A DNA stretch of 64,000 nucleotides, taken from Sphingomonadaceae bacterium (GTDB taxonomy: Bacteria; Pseudomonadota; Alphaproteobacteria; Sphingomonadales; Sphingomonadaceae). The position numbers and the translations under genes were made by a program. Numbering within the stretch: position 1 is the first letter of the stretch; each line of letters opens with the position of its first letter. The notes beneath the pieces are model-generated. The model made no database searches and was not told where the DNA came from. It was given only the letters and a program-made list of their open reading frames with translations. Shown here in pieces: positions 1 to 8,652 of the stretch. The DNA is taken from NCBI GenBank assembly GCA_025359425.1, contig JANYGC010000099.1:1-64000 (forward strand), read 5' to 3'.

Positions 1-1383
1 CATGTGCATGGGATGCGGCATGCTTTGTTTGGCGTTGTGCAGTTCCCAGACTTCTGTGGTGTTTCGCTTTGCGTCGATCGGAAAGGCATCCATGCGGAAG
101 CTCTCGCCGTTGATGAGCCAGCGCATATGCCCCATCTCGACCCGAACCTTGCGCTGCGCAGCTCCCTTGATGTCGATCGGCAGGACCTGCGAGAACTGCG
201 CCGGCAGCGGGCGCGGTGCCTGTGCGGGCTTCGTCACCACCAGCTTCAGCAGATTGAACTCAAGCCCGTCGTCGAGCCGCGTGCTGCCGTGGCTGCGATC
301 CATCGAATTATCGCCGGACATGCCGTTTGACGATCCCATCATCGCCATCATACCATCATTTTCCATCGTATCGAATGCGAGGCTTTTCAGGAAAACTGTG
401 TCGCCTTGACGCAACTGACTCGCGTCGAACAGCACATCGAGCCGCTCGCCGGGCGCCAGAAAAGCCTCTTTGACCGGATACGGCCGATCGAGCAGCCCGC
501 CGTCGGTGCCAATCACCTGATACGCCAACTGTTCTTTGCCGCGCATGAAGGCGAGCTTGTAGATGCGCGCGTTGGAGCCATTCAAACAGCGGAACCGATA
601 GATGCGCGGGCCGATGTCGAGATAGGCATTGGGCGTCAGGTTGACCAGCACGATGTCGCCGAGATAGCCCATCATCTTTTCGCCCGGGTCCGGCTGATAG
701 ACAAGCTCGCCGGCGGCGTTGAAGCGCTTGTCCTGGATGACCAGCGGCAGATCGGTTTCGCCCAGCTTGAGGTCGAGTGCCTTGGCGAGCCGCAGATCGT
801 CCTCGTCCTCGACGATGAAGAAGCTGGCAAGGCCGCCATAGGCCTGTTTCGCCGTCAAATGATTGGCATGGGTGTGATACCAATAGGTGCCGCCGCGGTT
901 GCTGACCGTGAAATCATAGGAATAACTGGTGCCGGGAGCGATGCTGTCGACTGGGTGGCCGTCCATGCTGGCCGGGATGTGCAGGCCATGCCAATGAATG
1001 ATCGTCGGCTCGTTCAAGCCGTTCTGCAATGCGGCCGCGAACCGGCCGCCGCGCTTGATCTTGAAAATCGGGTTTTGATAGGTCTTGCCCGCGTAGCTGG
1101 TCTCGTACAGCAGAAATGGTGAGGCCCGTCCGCCGAGGATTGGGAACGTCGCTGCGCGGGCCTTGAGCGTCAGCGGTGTGTCGGTCACGTTAAGGACGCC
1201 AAATGGCCCCTCGGCACCCGGAATAAACAGCGGGTTTGTAAAATTCTCTGGCCGTACCGGGTCGTTTGGATAGGGAACAAACGCCGCGTCGGCAGTGCCG
1301 CTGTCACCGCAGCCAGCAAGCCCCAAACCGGCACCAACGGCGAGTAGCGAGGCACTGCATTGCAAAAACTTGCGACGTTCCAT
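1..1383 (-). CDS. Multicopper oxidase, CueO-like, 3' end cut by window edge
   Basis: This frame is absent from the ORF track because its stop lies outside the window; reading the minus strand from the ATG at 1383 gives 461 codons open to base 1. The protein probably oxidises Cu(I) in the periplasm. It begins with a twin-arginine motif (ERRKFLQ) and a lipobox-like LAGC, so it may be a Tat-exported lipoprotein. Copper motifs HWHG and HTHANH lie in the first cupredoxin domain, and the frame ends inside the C-terminal HPMHM type 1/type 3 site, so roughly the last 50 residues are missing. A methionine-rich insert at about residues 335-365 resembles the CueO cuprous-site insert. It lies 80 bases downstream of copD in the same orientation. 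Family assignment is firm; the exact CueO-type role is inferred. Confidence 0.9.
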   Translation of the reverse strand, partial: MERRKFLQCSASLLAVGAGLGLAGCGDSGTADAAFVPYPNDPVRPENFTNPLFIPGAEGPFGVLNVTDTPLTLKARAATFPILGGRASPFLLYETSYAGKTYQNPIFKIKRGGRFAAALQNGLNEPTIIHWHGLHIPASMDGHPVDSIAPGTSYSYDFTVSNRGGTYWYHTHANHLTAKQAYGGLASFFIVEDEDDLRLAKALDLKLGETDLPLVIQDKRFNAAGELVYQPDPGEKMMGYLGDIVLVNLTPNAYLDIGPRIYRFRCLNGSNARIYKLAFMRGKEQLAYQVIGTDGGLLDRPYPVKEAFLAPGERLDVLFDASQLRQGDTVFLKSLAFDTMENDGMMAMMGSSNGMSGDNSMDRSHGSTRLDDGLEFNLLKLVVTKPAQAPRPLPAQFSQVLPIDIKGAAQRKVRVEMGHMRWLINGESFRMDAFPIDAKRNTTEVWELHNAKQSMPHPMHM

Positions 1384-1463
1384 TGCCAGTTACTTTCTTG
1401 ATTTGGAGTGCGTTCATTACACGTCCGCGCTGGTTTCTTCCACGGTGGTGCTCCCGTGAAGGG

Positions 1464-2399
1464 TCACATCGACATCGGCGGTTCAAGAGTCCCAAGCCAT
1501 GCGACCAGGGCAAGGATAGCAAGGGCAGCAGTCGTCTCGTAGATGACGCTCAGGCGGAGCCGGCTTATGGCCGGTACGGTTCCGCCGCGCTCGATTTCCA
1601 GGCGAAATGCTGGCGTCAGCCGGAACCGGTTAGCCGCTGCCAGTCCCAGCATAAGTCCGAATAGCGCGAGCTTTGCGATCAGCAGTTGCCCATAGAGCGT
1701 CGTCGCCATCGACAACAGATGAGACGGGCCAACCAGCACCCAGCTGTTCACCAGCCCGGAAACCACGACCAGCGCGACAATCACCGTGCCAATGACCGAA
1801 AAGCCATCGAGTGCGCGATGGGTGAGCACGAGGTGGGCAGCGGACATCTTGCGGGCGGGCCGAAACAGCAGCGCGCCAAGCGCCACAAGCGCGCCGAACC
1901 ACGCTCCCGCCGCCCATAAATGCACAATGTCCGCGATCAGATGACGCGTCCCTGCAATCCCGTCGCTTGCTGCGCCGTGCCCGGTCCAGGCCAGCGATGC
2001 GAGCGCACCCGCCGCACTTATCGAGACCACGGCCAGCCACAGCGAAGTCCTGCGCCCACCCAGCACCATCGCAATCGTGAACGACATCAACAGGGCCGCG
2101 ATGCGCGCTGCCCAGGCATTCCCCATCGGCGTTTCGAAGATCATCAGCTCAACCGAGGCGCGATCAACCTCAACCAGCCCAACACCTGCCATCGAGGCGG
2201 TCATCGCCAGAATGCTCAGCACTGACAACAGTATGGCGGTTGCCGAAAGCCAGAGGATCAGCATGCGCAACGGCACCACATTTGCTTGCAGGCGTTCCGG
2301 GCCCTTCAGGCCGTAGAGCCCGAACAGTGGCAGTCCGAACAACAGCATCAGGTTCACATAGAGCGCGAACCTGATGCCGATTGTCAGGGGATCGATCAC
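1464..2399 (-). CDS. copD: Copper resistance protein CopD, inner-membrane
   Basis: This is a 311-residue polytopic inner-membrane protein with about eight hydrophobic segments along its whole length, as expected for CopD/PcoD. Conserved-looking histidines lie in GHGAASDG and in the segment RHLIADIVHLWAAGAW. Its ATG directly follows the copC stop with no spacer, so the two are almost certainly co-translated. CopD family members work with periplasmic CopC to move copper across the inner membrane. The neighbouring copper oxidases and CopC support the copper assignment; transport direction is not visible from sequence. Confidence 0.9.
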   Translation of the reverse strand: MIDPLTIGIRFALYVNLMLLFGLPLFGLYGLKGPERLQANVVPLRMLILWLSATAILLSVLSILAMTASMAGVGLVEVDRASVELMIFETPMGNAWAARIAALLMSFTIAMVLGGRRTSLWLAVVSISAAGALASLAWTGHGAASDGIAGTRHLIADIVHLWAAGAWFGALVALGALLFRPARKMSAAHLVLTHRALDGFSVIGTVIVALVVVSGLVNSWVLVGPSHLLSMATTLYGQLLIAKLALFGLMLGLAAANRFRLTPAFRLEIERGGTVPAISRLRLSVIYETTAALAILALVAWLGTLEPPMSM

Positions 2400-2786
2400 C
2401 TATCGCACGGTGAAGGAAAGAGTGCCGGTCATGCGGTGCGTGTCTGCGCCGGCCGCGAACCAGTTCAGCTGGTAGGTCCCGGGAGCAAGCGCGCGGCGCA
2501 TCGTCAGAGAGAGCGTCTTGCCGTCCGGGCTCATTGCCGAAGTAAAGCCGGTGATCGGCATCGGCTGGTGGTTGGCCATGCCCGGCATCGAGGTCATAGC
2601 CAGCTTTGCCCCGGTAAACTTGGCAAAGACCCGCTCATTGAAGGTCAGGACAATCCGGCCGGTTTTGCCAATTGTGGCATTGGCCGCAGGAGAAGAGGAC
2701 ACCAGCTTGGTGTGGGCCTGCGCGCTTCCTGCGAAGGCTAGCGCGACCAGCAGGGGGGCGGTCAAAGCAAGGCGGAATCTGGACAT
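2400..2786 (-). CDS. copC: Periplasmic copper-binding protein CopC
   Basis: This 128-residue protein has a Sec signal peptide ending in AQA, so mature CopC would begin with histidine (HTKLVSSSP), the N-terminal Cu(II) ligand of the family. A C-terminal DTH motif supplies the usual Asp and His partners. A Met-rich loop (MPGMANHQPMP) fits a Cu(I) site. A GGAG ribosome binding site sits 8 bases before the ATG. It heads the leftward copC-copD-oxidase unit and is divergent from the sigma/anti-sigma cassette, so both may be controlled from the shared 141-base spacer. Confidence 0.92.
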   Translation of the reverse strand: MSRFRLALTAPLLVALAFAGSAQAHTKLVSSSPAANATIGKTGRIVLTFNERVFAKFTGAKLAMTSMPGMANHQPMPITGFTSAMSPDGKTLSLTMRRALAPGTYQLNWFAAGADTHRMTGTLSFTVR

Positions 2787-2927
2787 GAAGGATCTCCAAC
2801 TAGGGGTTCATGACAAATACGCAGCGCCGAAGCCCGCCCCTTGAAAAATCCGTACGGGGCAGATCAATCTGGTATTGAGGGATCGCGCCATGCCATGCGT
2901 ATAACAACGACATTGGAGTTTCTGGCA
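2787..2927. promoter_or_regulatory. Divergent intergenic region between the two copper transcription units
   Basis: This 141-base spacer separates leftward copC from the rightward anti-sigma/sensor/sigma cassette and must hold both start regions. It contains the perfect palindrome CCGTACGG near 2850, next to an AT-rich tract (TTGAAAAAT), and Shine-Dalgarno sequences for both flanking genes. No -35/-10 pair is clear enough to assign. Autoregulation by the ECF sigma factor is expected from the family but not shown here. Confidence 0.5.
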
Positions 2928-3200
2928 ATGAGCAACCTTGACGAGATGCTGGCACGGCTGGCTAGCGCGCCTCTCCCCTCGCGTCTGGCGACGATGGACC
3001 AAGCGGTATTTGCCGGGCTCGCACACTATGACCGATCGAGCGTAACCGGATCGCTCGGCATCGCCGCAGCAGTGGCGCTTGCGGTCGGCGTCGCCAGTAC
3101 CGGGTTCCCCGGGACTGCAGCGGTAGCCGCGCCGTCGGTCTCGCCGTTTGGGGTGCCGCCTGCGCTGGTGCCGTCTTCGTTGCTGCTGGCCTCGAAGTGA
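2928..3200 (+). CDS. CnrY-like membrane anti-sigma factor
   Basis: The ORF track starts at 2841, but ATG 2928 has a GGAG site about 9 bases upstream and gives a 90-residue protein. Residues 1-40 are hydrophilic and predicted cytoplasmic, residues about 42-60 form one membrane helix (GSLGIAAAVALAVGVAST), and a short Pro/Ala/Ser tail would be periplasmic. This is the layout and size of CnrY (about 95 residues), which sequesters the sigma factor CnrH. Its stop overlaps the GTG start of the sensor gene (GTGA). Sequence conservation alone would not identify it; the call rests on topology, size and gene order. Confidence 0.72.
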   Translation: MSNLDEMLARLASAPLPSRLATMDQAVFAGLAHYDRSSVTGSLGIAAAVALAVGVASTGFPGTAAVAAPSVSPFGVPPALVPSSLLLASK

Positions 3201-3637
3201 CAAACCTCCGCCGCACACTGCTGGTGGCCTCGATTGCATTCGCTGCGGCGATTGCTGGTGTGTGGGTTGGCCGGGCCGTGCTGCCGCCCAAACCTGCCGC
3301 TGACAGCGAACTGCATGCCCTGCTCCACGATCAGCTCAATCTCGATACCGCTCAACGCGCCCGGATTGATGCGCTCGAGGGGCAATTCGCAATACGCCGC
3401 AAAGCGCTCGAACTCGAGATGCGCGCCGACAATGCCAGACTGGCGGCGGCAATCGAGGCCGAACATGGCTACGGCCCTCAGGTTTCAGCGGCCATCGACC
3501 AATCGCATATGGCAATGGGTGAACTGCAAAAAGAAACGCTGGAGCATGTTTTTGCGATGCGCCGGCTCTTACGGCCAGATCAGGCTGCAAAATTCGACGC
3601 GGCCGTGGTCAAGGCGCTGACCGCCGATCAGCAATGA
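3197..3637 (+). CDS. CnrX-like periplasmic heavy-metal sensor
   Basis: This 146-residue protein starts at GTG 3197, overlapping the preceding stop. An N-terminal membrane anchor (about residues 7-24) is followed by a helical periplasmic domain of the CnrX/CpxP-like heavy-metal-resistance type. H40, H44, E61, H117 and M121 match, with a constant shift of two, the five metal ligands reported for Cupriavidus CnrX (H42, H46, E63, H119, M123). In the known system metal binding makes CnrX release CnrH from CnrY. Its last codons overlap the sigma-factor ATG (ATGA). The metal here could be Ni, Co or Cu; the context favours copper. Confidence 0.85.
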   Translation: MTNLRRTLLVASIAFAAAIAGVWVGRAVLPPKPAADSELHALLHDQLNLDTAQRARIDALEGQFAIRRKALELEMRADNARLAAAIEAEHGYGPQVSAAIDQSHMAMGELQKETLEHVFAMRRLLRPDQAAKFDAAVVKALTADQQ

Positions 3638-4203
3638 CGCTGCCGCTGGGCGAGTGCTCGGACGGTGAGCTGGCGGCGCTCGCCTTGGCAGGACGGCAGG
3701 CGGCTTTTGGCGAACTCCTGGATCGGTACCGTTCGCCCGTCTTCCGCCTGGTGCGCGGCAATACCGGCGATGACGATGCGGCGCTCGATGTGACGCAGGA
3801 AGCATTCATAGCCGCATTCGCTGCACTCAAAAGTTATGATGGCACTCGCCCGTTCAAGACCTGGGTGGCGCGGATTGCGCTCAACAAATGCCGCGACTGG
3901 GCGCGGCGCCGAACGGTGCGGCGCTTCTTCTCGTTTGCGATGCCGATCGAGGCGGCGTCGAACATCTCCGACGACAGTATTCCGGCCGATCGACAGCTGG
4001 CCGACCGGCAAGAACTTGCCCGTGTGCGCGAACTGATTGCCAAACTCCCAGCGGCGATCCGCGAGCCCCTGATTTTGCGCACTGTCGAAGGACTTTCTCA
4101 GACTGAAACAGCAGGGATCCTGGGGATCAGTGAGAAGGCGGTTGAAACGCGAGTCTACCGCGCACGCAAAGCGCTCGAAGCGGGCCGCACATTAAATTTT
4201 TGA
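3634..4203 (+). CDS. ECF RNA polymerase sigma factor, CnrH-like
   Basis: This 189-residue protein has only sigma regions 2 and 4. Region 2 shows DVTQEAFIAAF and PFKTWVARIALNKCRDWARR, and region 4 shows REPLILRTVEGLSQTETAGI followed by the helix-turn-helix ISEKAVETRVYRARKAL. CnrH is 191 residues. Its ATG overlaps the sensor stop by four bases, so all three cassette proteins should be made in coupled amounts. It probably directs transcription of its own operon and the flanking copper genes. The target promoters were not identified. Confidence 0.9.
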   Translation: MTLPLGECSDGELAALALAGRQAAFGELLDRYRSPVFRLVRGNTGDDDAALDVTQEAFIAAFAALKSYDGTRPFKTWVARIALNKCRDWARRRTVRRFFSFAMPIEAASNISDDSIPADRQLADRQELARVRELIAKLPAAIREPLILRTVEGLSQTETAGILGISEKAVETRVYRARKALEAGRTLNF

Positions 4204-4271
4204 GGGCTAGCCTCACGCGATGCGTATGGCCCATCAGCGTTCACCGAGATTCACCGAAGAGGACTGTGGCC

Positions 4272-4838
4272 ATGGCAGGAGAGCATCAGCAGCCCGGTCC
4301 TGGGCATGACGGCACGCATGGTGCGCCGACCCATGCTCGTGAAGCAATGAAGAGTGACGCAAAGGGACGCATTGCCGACACCGGCCATGGCGTGCATCCG
4401 TATCGAAAGCTGTTTGCCGAACTCGTGATTGATTTCGTGATCATGTTTTTCGTGATGTACGCGATGATCGCAAGCGCAGAGCATCTCTATTTCAATATCG
4501 GCAACGTCTACATGACCCTGATGATGGTCGCTCCGATGCTGGCGCTGATGATTGTCTTCATGGGCAAGATGTACCCCTCGCCCAAGGCCAATATGATGCT
4601 GATCGGTCTGGCTGCGTTTATCTTCGCGGTCGGCTGGTTTGGCATGCGTGAACAGCTGGGCGTCGGCGATGCCCAGTTCCTGCGTTCGATGATTCCGCAC
4701 CACAGCGGCGCGATCCTGATGTGTGAGAAGGCAAAGCTGTCAGACCCGGAAACGGTGCGACTTTGTCAAAATATCATTGCAGCGCAGGAACGCGAAATCG
4801 CACAAATGCAGACAATTTTGGCACGAGTTGGAAGATAA
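4272..4838 (+). CDS. DUF305 membrane protein, copper-island type
   Basis: ATG 4272 is preferred over the track start at 4200 because GAGGA lies just upstream. The 188-residue protein has a hydrophilic His/Gly-rich N-terminus, three membrane helices rich in methionine, and a C-terminal DUF305 segment with FLRSMIPHHSGAI and EREIAQMQTIL. The HH pair and methionines are plausible metal ligands. DUF305 proteins are common in copper operons, but their role is not established. It lies 68 bases after the sigma gene and 4 bases before copA, in the same orientation. Confidence 0.82.
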   Translation: MAGEHQQPGPGHDGTHGAPTHAREAMKSDAKGRIADTGHGVHPYRKLFAELVIDFVIMFFVMYAMIASAEHLYFNIGNVYMTLMMVAPMLALMIVFMGKMYPSPKANMMLIGLAAFIFAVGWFGMREQLGVGDAQFLRSMIPHHSGAILMCEKAKLSDPETVRLCQNIIAAQEREIAQMQTILARVGR

Positions 4839-4842
4839 TTTG

Positions 4843-6606
4843 ATGATGTCATATTTAAGCCGCCGCCAGCTTCTCCAGGGTGCGACCATCGCGGGTAGCT
4901 CGCTGGCGATGGGTTCGCTGTTCCCGGCATGGGCAGCAAGCGGGTCCGCCGGACTCAGTCCGGCGATGGGCTCCGTTTCTGGAACCGATATCGCACTTTC
5001 GATCGGCCATGCGCCATTTCGCGTGGGCGGGAGAACCGGCCACGCGGTAACGGTCAACGGAACACTGCCCGGGCCGATCATCCGGTTGAAGGAGGGCCAG
5101 AAGGTCCGTCTGGCGGTCACCAACACGCTGCATGAAGATTCCTCGATCCACTGGCACGGCATCCTGTTGCCATTCCAGATGGACGGCGTTCCCGGTGTCA
5201 GCTTCCCTGGGATCAAGCCGGGCGAGACTTACAATTACGAGTTCGAGGTCAAGCAGTCGGGCACCTACTGGTATCACAGCCACTCGGGGATGCAGGAAGC
5301 GATGGGCCAGTATGGGGCCATCGTGATCGACCCGGCAGGTAACGATCCGGTTGCCTATGACCGCGAGCATGTGATTGTGCTGTCCGACTGGAGCTTCATG
5401 CATCCGATGGAGCAACTTCGGAAGCTTAAGGCCATGGGCGGCTATTTCAACCACAACAGGCAGACGCTGGCTGGGTTGATCCAGGGCAAGGATCAATCGC
5501 AGTCAGACCGAGCGATGTGGGGCAAGATGCGAATGGATCCGACCGACATCACCGACGTCAACGTTTCGACCTACACCTATTTGATCAATGGGCATGGCCC
5601 ACAGGAAAACTGGACAGGACTGTTCACCCCCGGTGAGCGGGTACGGCTCAGGATCATCAATGCTTCGGCCATGACCAACTTTAACGTGCGGTTGCCCGGA
5701 CTGCCGATGATGGTGGTGGCGGCGGACGGCCAGCATGTCCAGCCGGTCGAGACCGACGAGTTCCAGATCGCGATCGCCGAAACCTATGATGTCATTGTCC
5801 AGCCCAAGGACGACCAGGCTTACGGCCTGATCGCCGAAGCCATCGATCGCTCGGGCCAATGCCGCGCCACGCTTGCCCCGCGCATGGGCATGGTGGCTGC
5901 CATTCCGGCTATCCGCGAACGGCCTCTGCTTACGATGAAAGATATGGGCATGGGCGACATGGATATGTCTGGCGGTGGAGATCATTCCGCACACGGTCCC
6001 GCTGCGCCCGCGCCGGATGCAATGGCTGGAATGGAAATGAGTGGCGGCTCGATGAAAATGCGCGATCCCTCAGTCGCGCCGCAGGTCAAAATGGGGCCGG
6101 GCGTGGCCACGCTTGCCCCCATGCCGATGGATCGCACCGGAGAGCGGCCAACCGGGCTTGAGAAGGTGGATCACCGCGTCCTGACCTACAAGGACCTCAA
6201 ATCGCTCGATCCCAATGCTGACACCCGCAAGCCAGCGCGCGAGCTGGACTTGCACCTGACCGCGAACATGGAACGATATATGTGGTCGTTCGACGGGGTG
6301 AAGTTCAGCGAGGGCGCGCAGCCGATCGCGTTCCGACACAACGAGCGGGTGCGGGTCAATCTGATCAATGACACGATGATGCCGCATCCGATCCACTTGC
6401 ACGGCCATTTCTTCGAGGTCGTGACCGGCAATCCCGGTCACCATCCGGTCAAGCATACCGTCAATGTGCTTCCCGGCGGTAAGGTCTCGTTCGACCTGAC
6501 CGCCGATGCGCTGGGTGATTGGGCGTTCCACTGCCACATGATGCTCCACATGATGACGGGGATGTTCCGCGTCGTCACGGTGCGCCAGGACGAGGACGCG
6601 GCATGA
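4843..6606 (+). CDS. copA: Copper resistance multicopper oxidase CopA
   Basis: ATG 4843 has GGAAG upstream and places a Tat motif (SRRQLLQG) at the N-terminus of a 587-residue protein; the track start at 4723 runs back into the DUF305 gene. Three cupredoxin domains carry the four copper motifs HWHGILLPF, YWYHSHSG, HPIHLHGHFF and HCHMMLHM. A Met/His-rich stretch at about residues 365-405 (MGMGDMDM, MAGMEMSGG) is typical of CopA/PcoA and probably binds Cu(I). It is exported folded to the periplasm and works with outer-membrane CopB, whose ATG overlaps its stop. Confidence 0.95.
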   Translation: MMSYLSRRQLLQGATIAGSSLAMGSLFPAWAASGSAGLSPAMGSVSGTDIALSIGHAPFRVGGRTGHAVTVNGTLPGPIIRLKEGQKVRLAVTNTLHEDSSIHWHGILLPFQMDGVPGVSFPGIKPGETYNYEFEVKQSGTYWYHSHSGMQEAMGQYGAIVIDPAGNDPVAYDREHVIVLSDWSFMHPMEQLRKLKAMGGYFNHNRQTLAGLIQGKDQSQSDRAMWGKMRMDPTDITDVNVSTYTYLINGHGPQENWTGLFTPGERVRLRIINASAMTNFNVRLPGLPMMVVAADGQHVQPVETDEFQIAIAETYDVIVQPKDDQAYGLIAEAIDRSGQCRATLAPRMGMVAAIPAIRERPLLTMKDMGMGDMDMSGGGDHSAHGPAAPAPDAMAGMEMSGGSMKMRDPSVAPQVKMGPGVATLAPMPMDRTGERPTGLEKVDHRVLTYKDLKSLDPNADTRKPARELDLHLTANMERYMWSFDGVKFSEGAQPIAFRHNERVRVNLINDTMMPHPIHLHGHFFEVVTGNPGHHPVKHTVNVLPGGKVSFDLTADALGDWAFHCHMMLHMMTGMFRVVTVRQDEDAA

Positions 6607-7781
6607 AGCTTTTGCTCGCCAGCGCAATCGCCATCGCGAATGCCACGCCTGCCGCCGCGCAGATGGATATGAACATGCCGGGGATGAACATGCCGGCCAA
6701 ACCGGCGGCAAAGCCCAAGCCCGTTGCAAAACCCAAACCCGCAGTGAAGCCCAGACCCGCGCCGAAGGCACGAGCCGCCGTGCCGCAACGGGCCAGACCG
6801 ACTGCGCCACCGTCGGCACCAAGGCCTGCACCCAGGCCGGCTGCCAGCATGATTACTATGCCGGGGATGGACATGACCCCGCCAGCACCGGCTCCGGCAA
6901 CTGCATCGCCTGCGCCCGAACACGATATGTCAACCATGCAAGGCATGGAAATGGGACAGCCCGAAGCCCCTGCTACGGCTGACCCCCATGCGGGCCATGA
7001 CATGGCTGGAATGCCGGGCATGGAACCGCCAGATACCGAGATCGGCGATACGCCGGCTCCGGCTCCGCCCGCCGATCATGCCGCCGACGCGGTGTTTGGT
7101 GCAGACCAAATGGAGCAATCGCGCACCATGCTCCGCCATGAAAATGGCGGAACGCCTGCTTACAGCATCGTCTTCAATCTCGCCGAGTATCGCGTTCAAA
7201 AAGGTGCGGATGCTTACCGATGGGACGGCGAGGGCTGGTTCGGCGGTGACATCGACCGCTTTGTCGTCAAAACCGAAGGTGAAGGTGCTGTTCGCGGAGG
7301 CGTCGAAAGCGCCGAGGTCCAGGCGCTTTATTCCCGCGCAATCGGCCCTTGGTTCAATCTGCAAGCCGGTGTCCGGCACGATTTCAAGCCGGGGCCTCAA
7401 CGCACCTATGCGACCATCGGCTTTGAAGGCGTCACGCCTTACTGGTTTGAGGTCGAAGGTGCGCTGTTCCTTTCGGACAAGGGCGACGTCCTGGGCCGGC
7501 TAGAGGGATATTACGATCAGCGCATCACTCAGAAACTGGTCCTGCAACCGCGGGTCGAGCTGAATTTTGCGGCGCAGGATGTGCCAGCGAACGGCATTGG
7601 ATCGGGATTGTCCGACGCCGAACTGGGCCTGCGTCTGCGCTATGAGATCAAGCGCGAGTTTGCGCCGTATATTGGCGTGTCATGGGAGCGAAAGATTGGC
7701 GACAGCGCCCGCTTCGCCCGCGCTGCAGGAGAGCGGGTGCAAGCCACTAGTTTCGTTGTCGGCATCCGGACATGGTTCTGA
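6603..7781 (+). CDS. copB: Outer-membrane copper resistance protein CopB
   Basis: ATG 6603 overlaps the copA stop (ATGA) and begins a Sec signal peptide ending ATPAAAQ. The 392-residue protein has a long low-complexity linker of Pro/Ala/Lys (KPAAKPKPVAKPKPA) interspersed with metal-binding MPGM, MQGMEMG and HAGHDMAGM motifs up to about residue 150. A C-terminal beta-barrel CopB domain follows (FGADQMEQSR, RVELNF, LGLRLRYEI) and ends in aromatic F, as outer-membrane proteins do. It is the last clear gene of the rightward copper unit. Confidence 0.93.
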   Translation: MKLLLASAIAIANATPAAAQMDMNMPGMNMPAKPAAKPKPVAKPKPAVKPRPAPKARAAVPQRARPTAPPSAPRPAPRPAASMITMPGMDMTPPAPAPATASPAPEHDMSTMQGMEMGQPEAPATADPHAGHDMAGMPGMEPPDTEIGDTPAPAPPADHAADAVFGADQMEQSRTMLRHENGGTPAYSIVFNLAEYRVQKGADAYRWDGEGWFGGDIDRFVVKTEGEGAVRGGVESAEVQALYSRAIGPWFNLQAGVRHDFKPGPQRTYATIGFEGVTPYWFEVEGALFLSDKGDVLGRLEGYYDQRITQKLVLQPRVELNFAAQDVPANGIGSGLSDAELGLRLRYEIKREFAPYIGVSWERKIGDSARFARAAGERVQATSFVVGIRTWF

Positions 7782-8158
7782 GTTGCATTGGAGCCTTCCC
7801 GGTTGAAGTGGTTGGGTCCGCCAGTTGGTGAGCAAGAGCCTGACGAACGGTATCATCGGCATCGACGAGGGGCGCGGTACGGACCGTCCGCACGTTAAAC
7901 TTCGTCGGCTCGCGGTCCGTCTTTACCTGTTGGGAGGGTAGCCTAACCCTGTCAAAGGGGACCGCCGCAAACTGTTCCGCCTTTCGGATGACATCGAGAT
8001 AATCGAAGGAGGCGGCAATGGCAGCTAACCTGATCTGCCGAGGGCTGCGATCATCCGGCGCACACCTCTACCGCCGTCTAGTCGTTTGGAACACTGGGGC
8101 GTTCCCCCGGATGCCCCCTATGGCGATCCTCCCCGACACTTTGGAGAGGGGAGGGGGT
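7782..8158. other. Gene-poor junction between copB and the HTH gene
   Basis: These 377 bases carry no recognisable gene. A start with a good ribosome binding site (AAGGAGG before ATG 8018) opens a frame that runs into the HTH gene. Its first 47 residues match nothing I know, so the stretch may be a decayed remnant of mobile DNA. No insertion-sequence ends or transposase motifs were seen. Confidence 0.4.
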
Positions 8159-8458
8159 ATGACTGACCGCCTACTTACAACAACCGAGGCTGCCGAACGG
8201 CTGGGCACAACAAGGCGAACACTCGAAGCATGGAGGTTGACCGGAGAAGGCCCTACCTTTCGGAAGCTGGGCGCGCGTATGGTGCGCGATTCCCCAGAAG
8301 ACTTGACCGCCTTCGTTGAAGCTGGAGCACGGCTAAACACCGCTGGCGGGACCCCGCAACGGCTGTGGCAGGTGTGGGCGGAAAGTGCTCCAAACGGCGC
8401 TCAACGCTTACACCATGCTCACACGGCCGGCCGGGTAGCAGTTGCTACAGCCTCCTGA
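8159..8458 (+). CDS. Small excisionase/AlpA-like HTH DNA-binding protein
   Basis: ATG 8159, with a strong GGAGGGGGT just upstream, gives a 99-residue protein. Residues 5-55 form a MerR-like helix-turn-helix of the excisionase type (LTTTEAAERLGTTRRTLEAW) with a wing (RKLGARMVRDSPEDLTAFVE). The C-terminal 35 residues are unlike the family and may be read-through of decayed DNA. The alternative start at 8018 adds 47 unexplained residues. It lies 13 bases from the 3' end of a tRNA-Lys gene, the usual place for an integrative-element excision factor. No integrase is present in the window. Confidence 0.65.
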   Translation: MTDRLLTTTEAAERLGTTRRTLEAWRLTGEGPTFRKLGARMVRDSPEDLTAFVEAGARLNTAGGTPQRLWQVWAESAPNGAQRLHHAHTAGRVAVATAS

Positions 8459-8471
8459 CATATTGAAAGAA

Positions 8472-8547
<76 letters not shown>

Positions 8548-8652
8548 ATTCCTGGCCCCGAAGAAATGAGGCCGCTGGAACCCCGATTCGGCGGGGAGCG
8601 CCCCCTATAGCCATTGCTGCGAGCGATGGAAGGGGTTTTATCCCCGTTTCGA

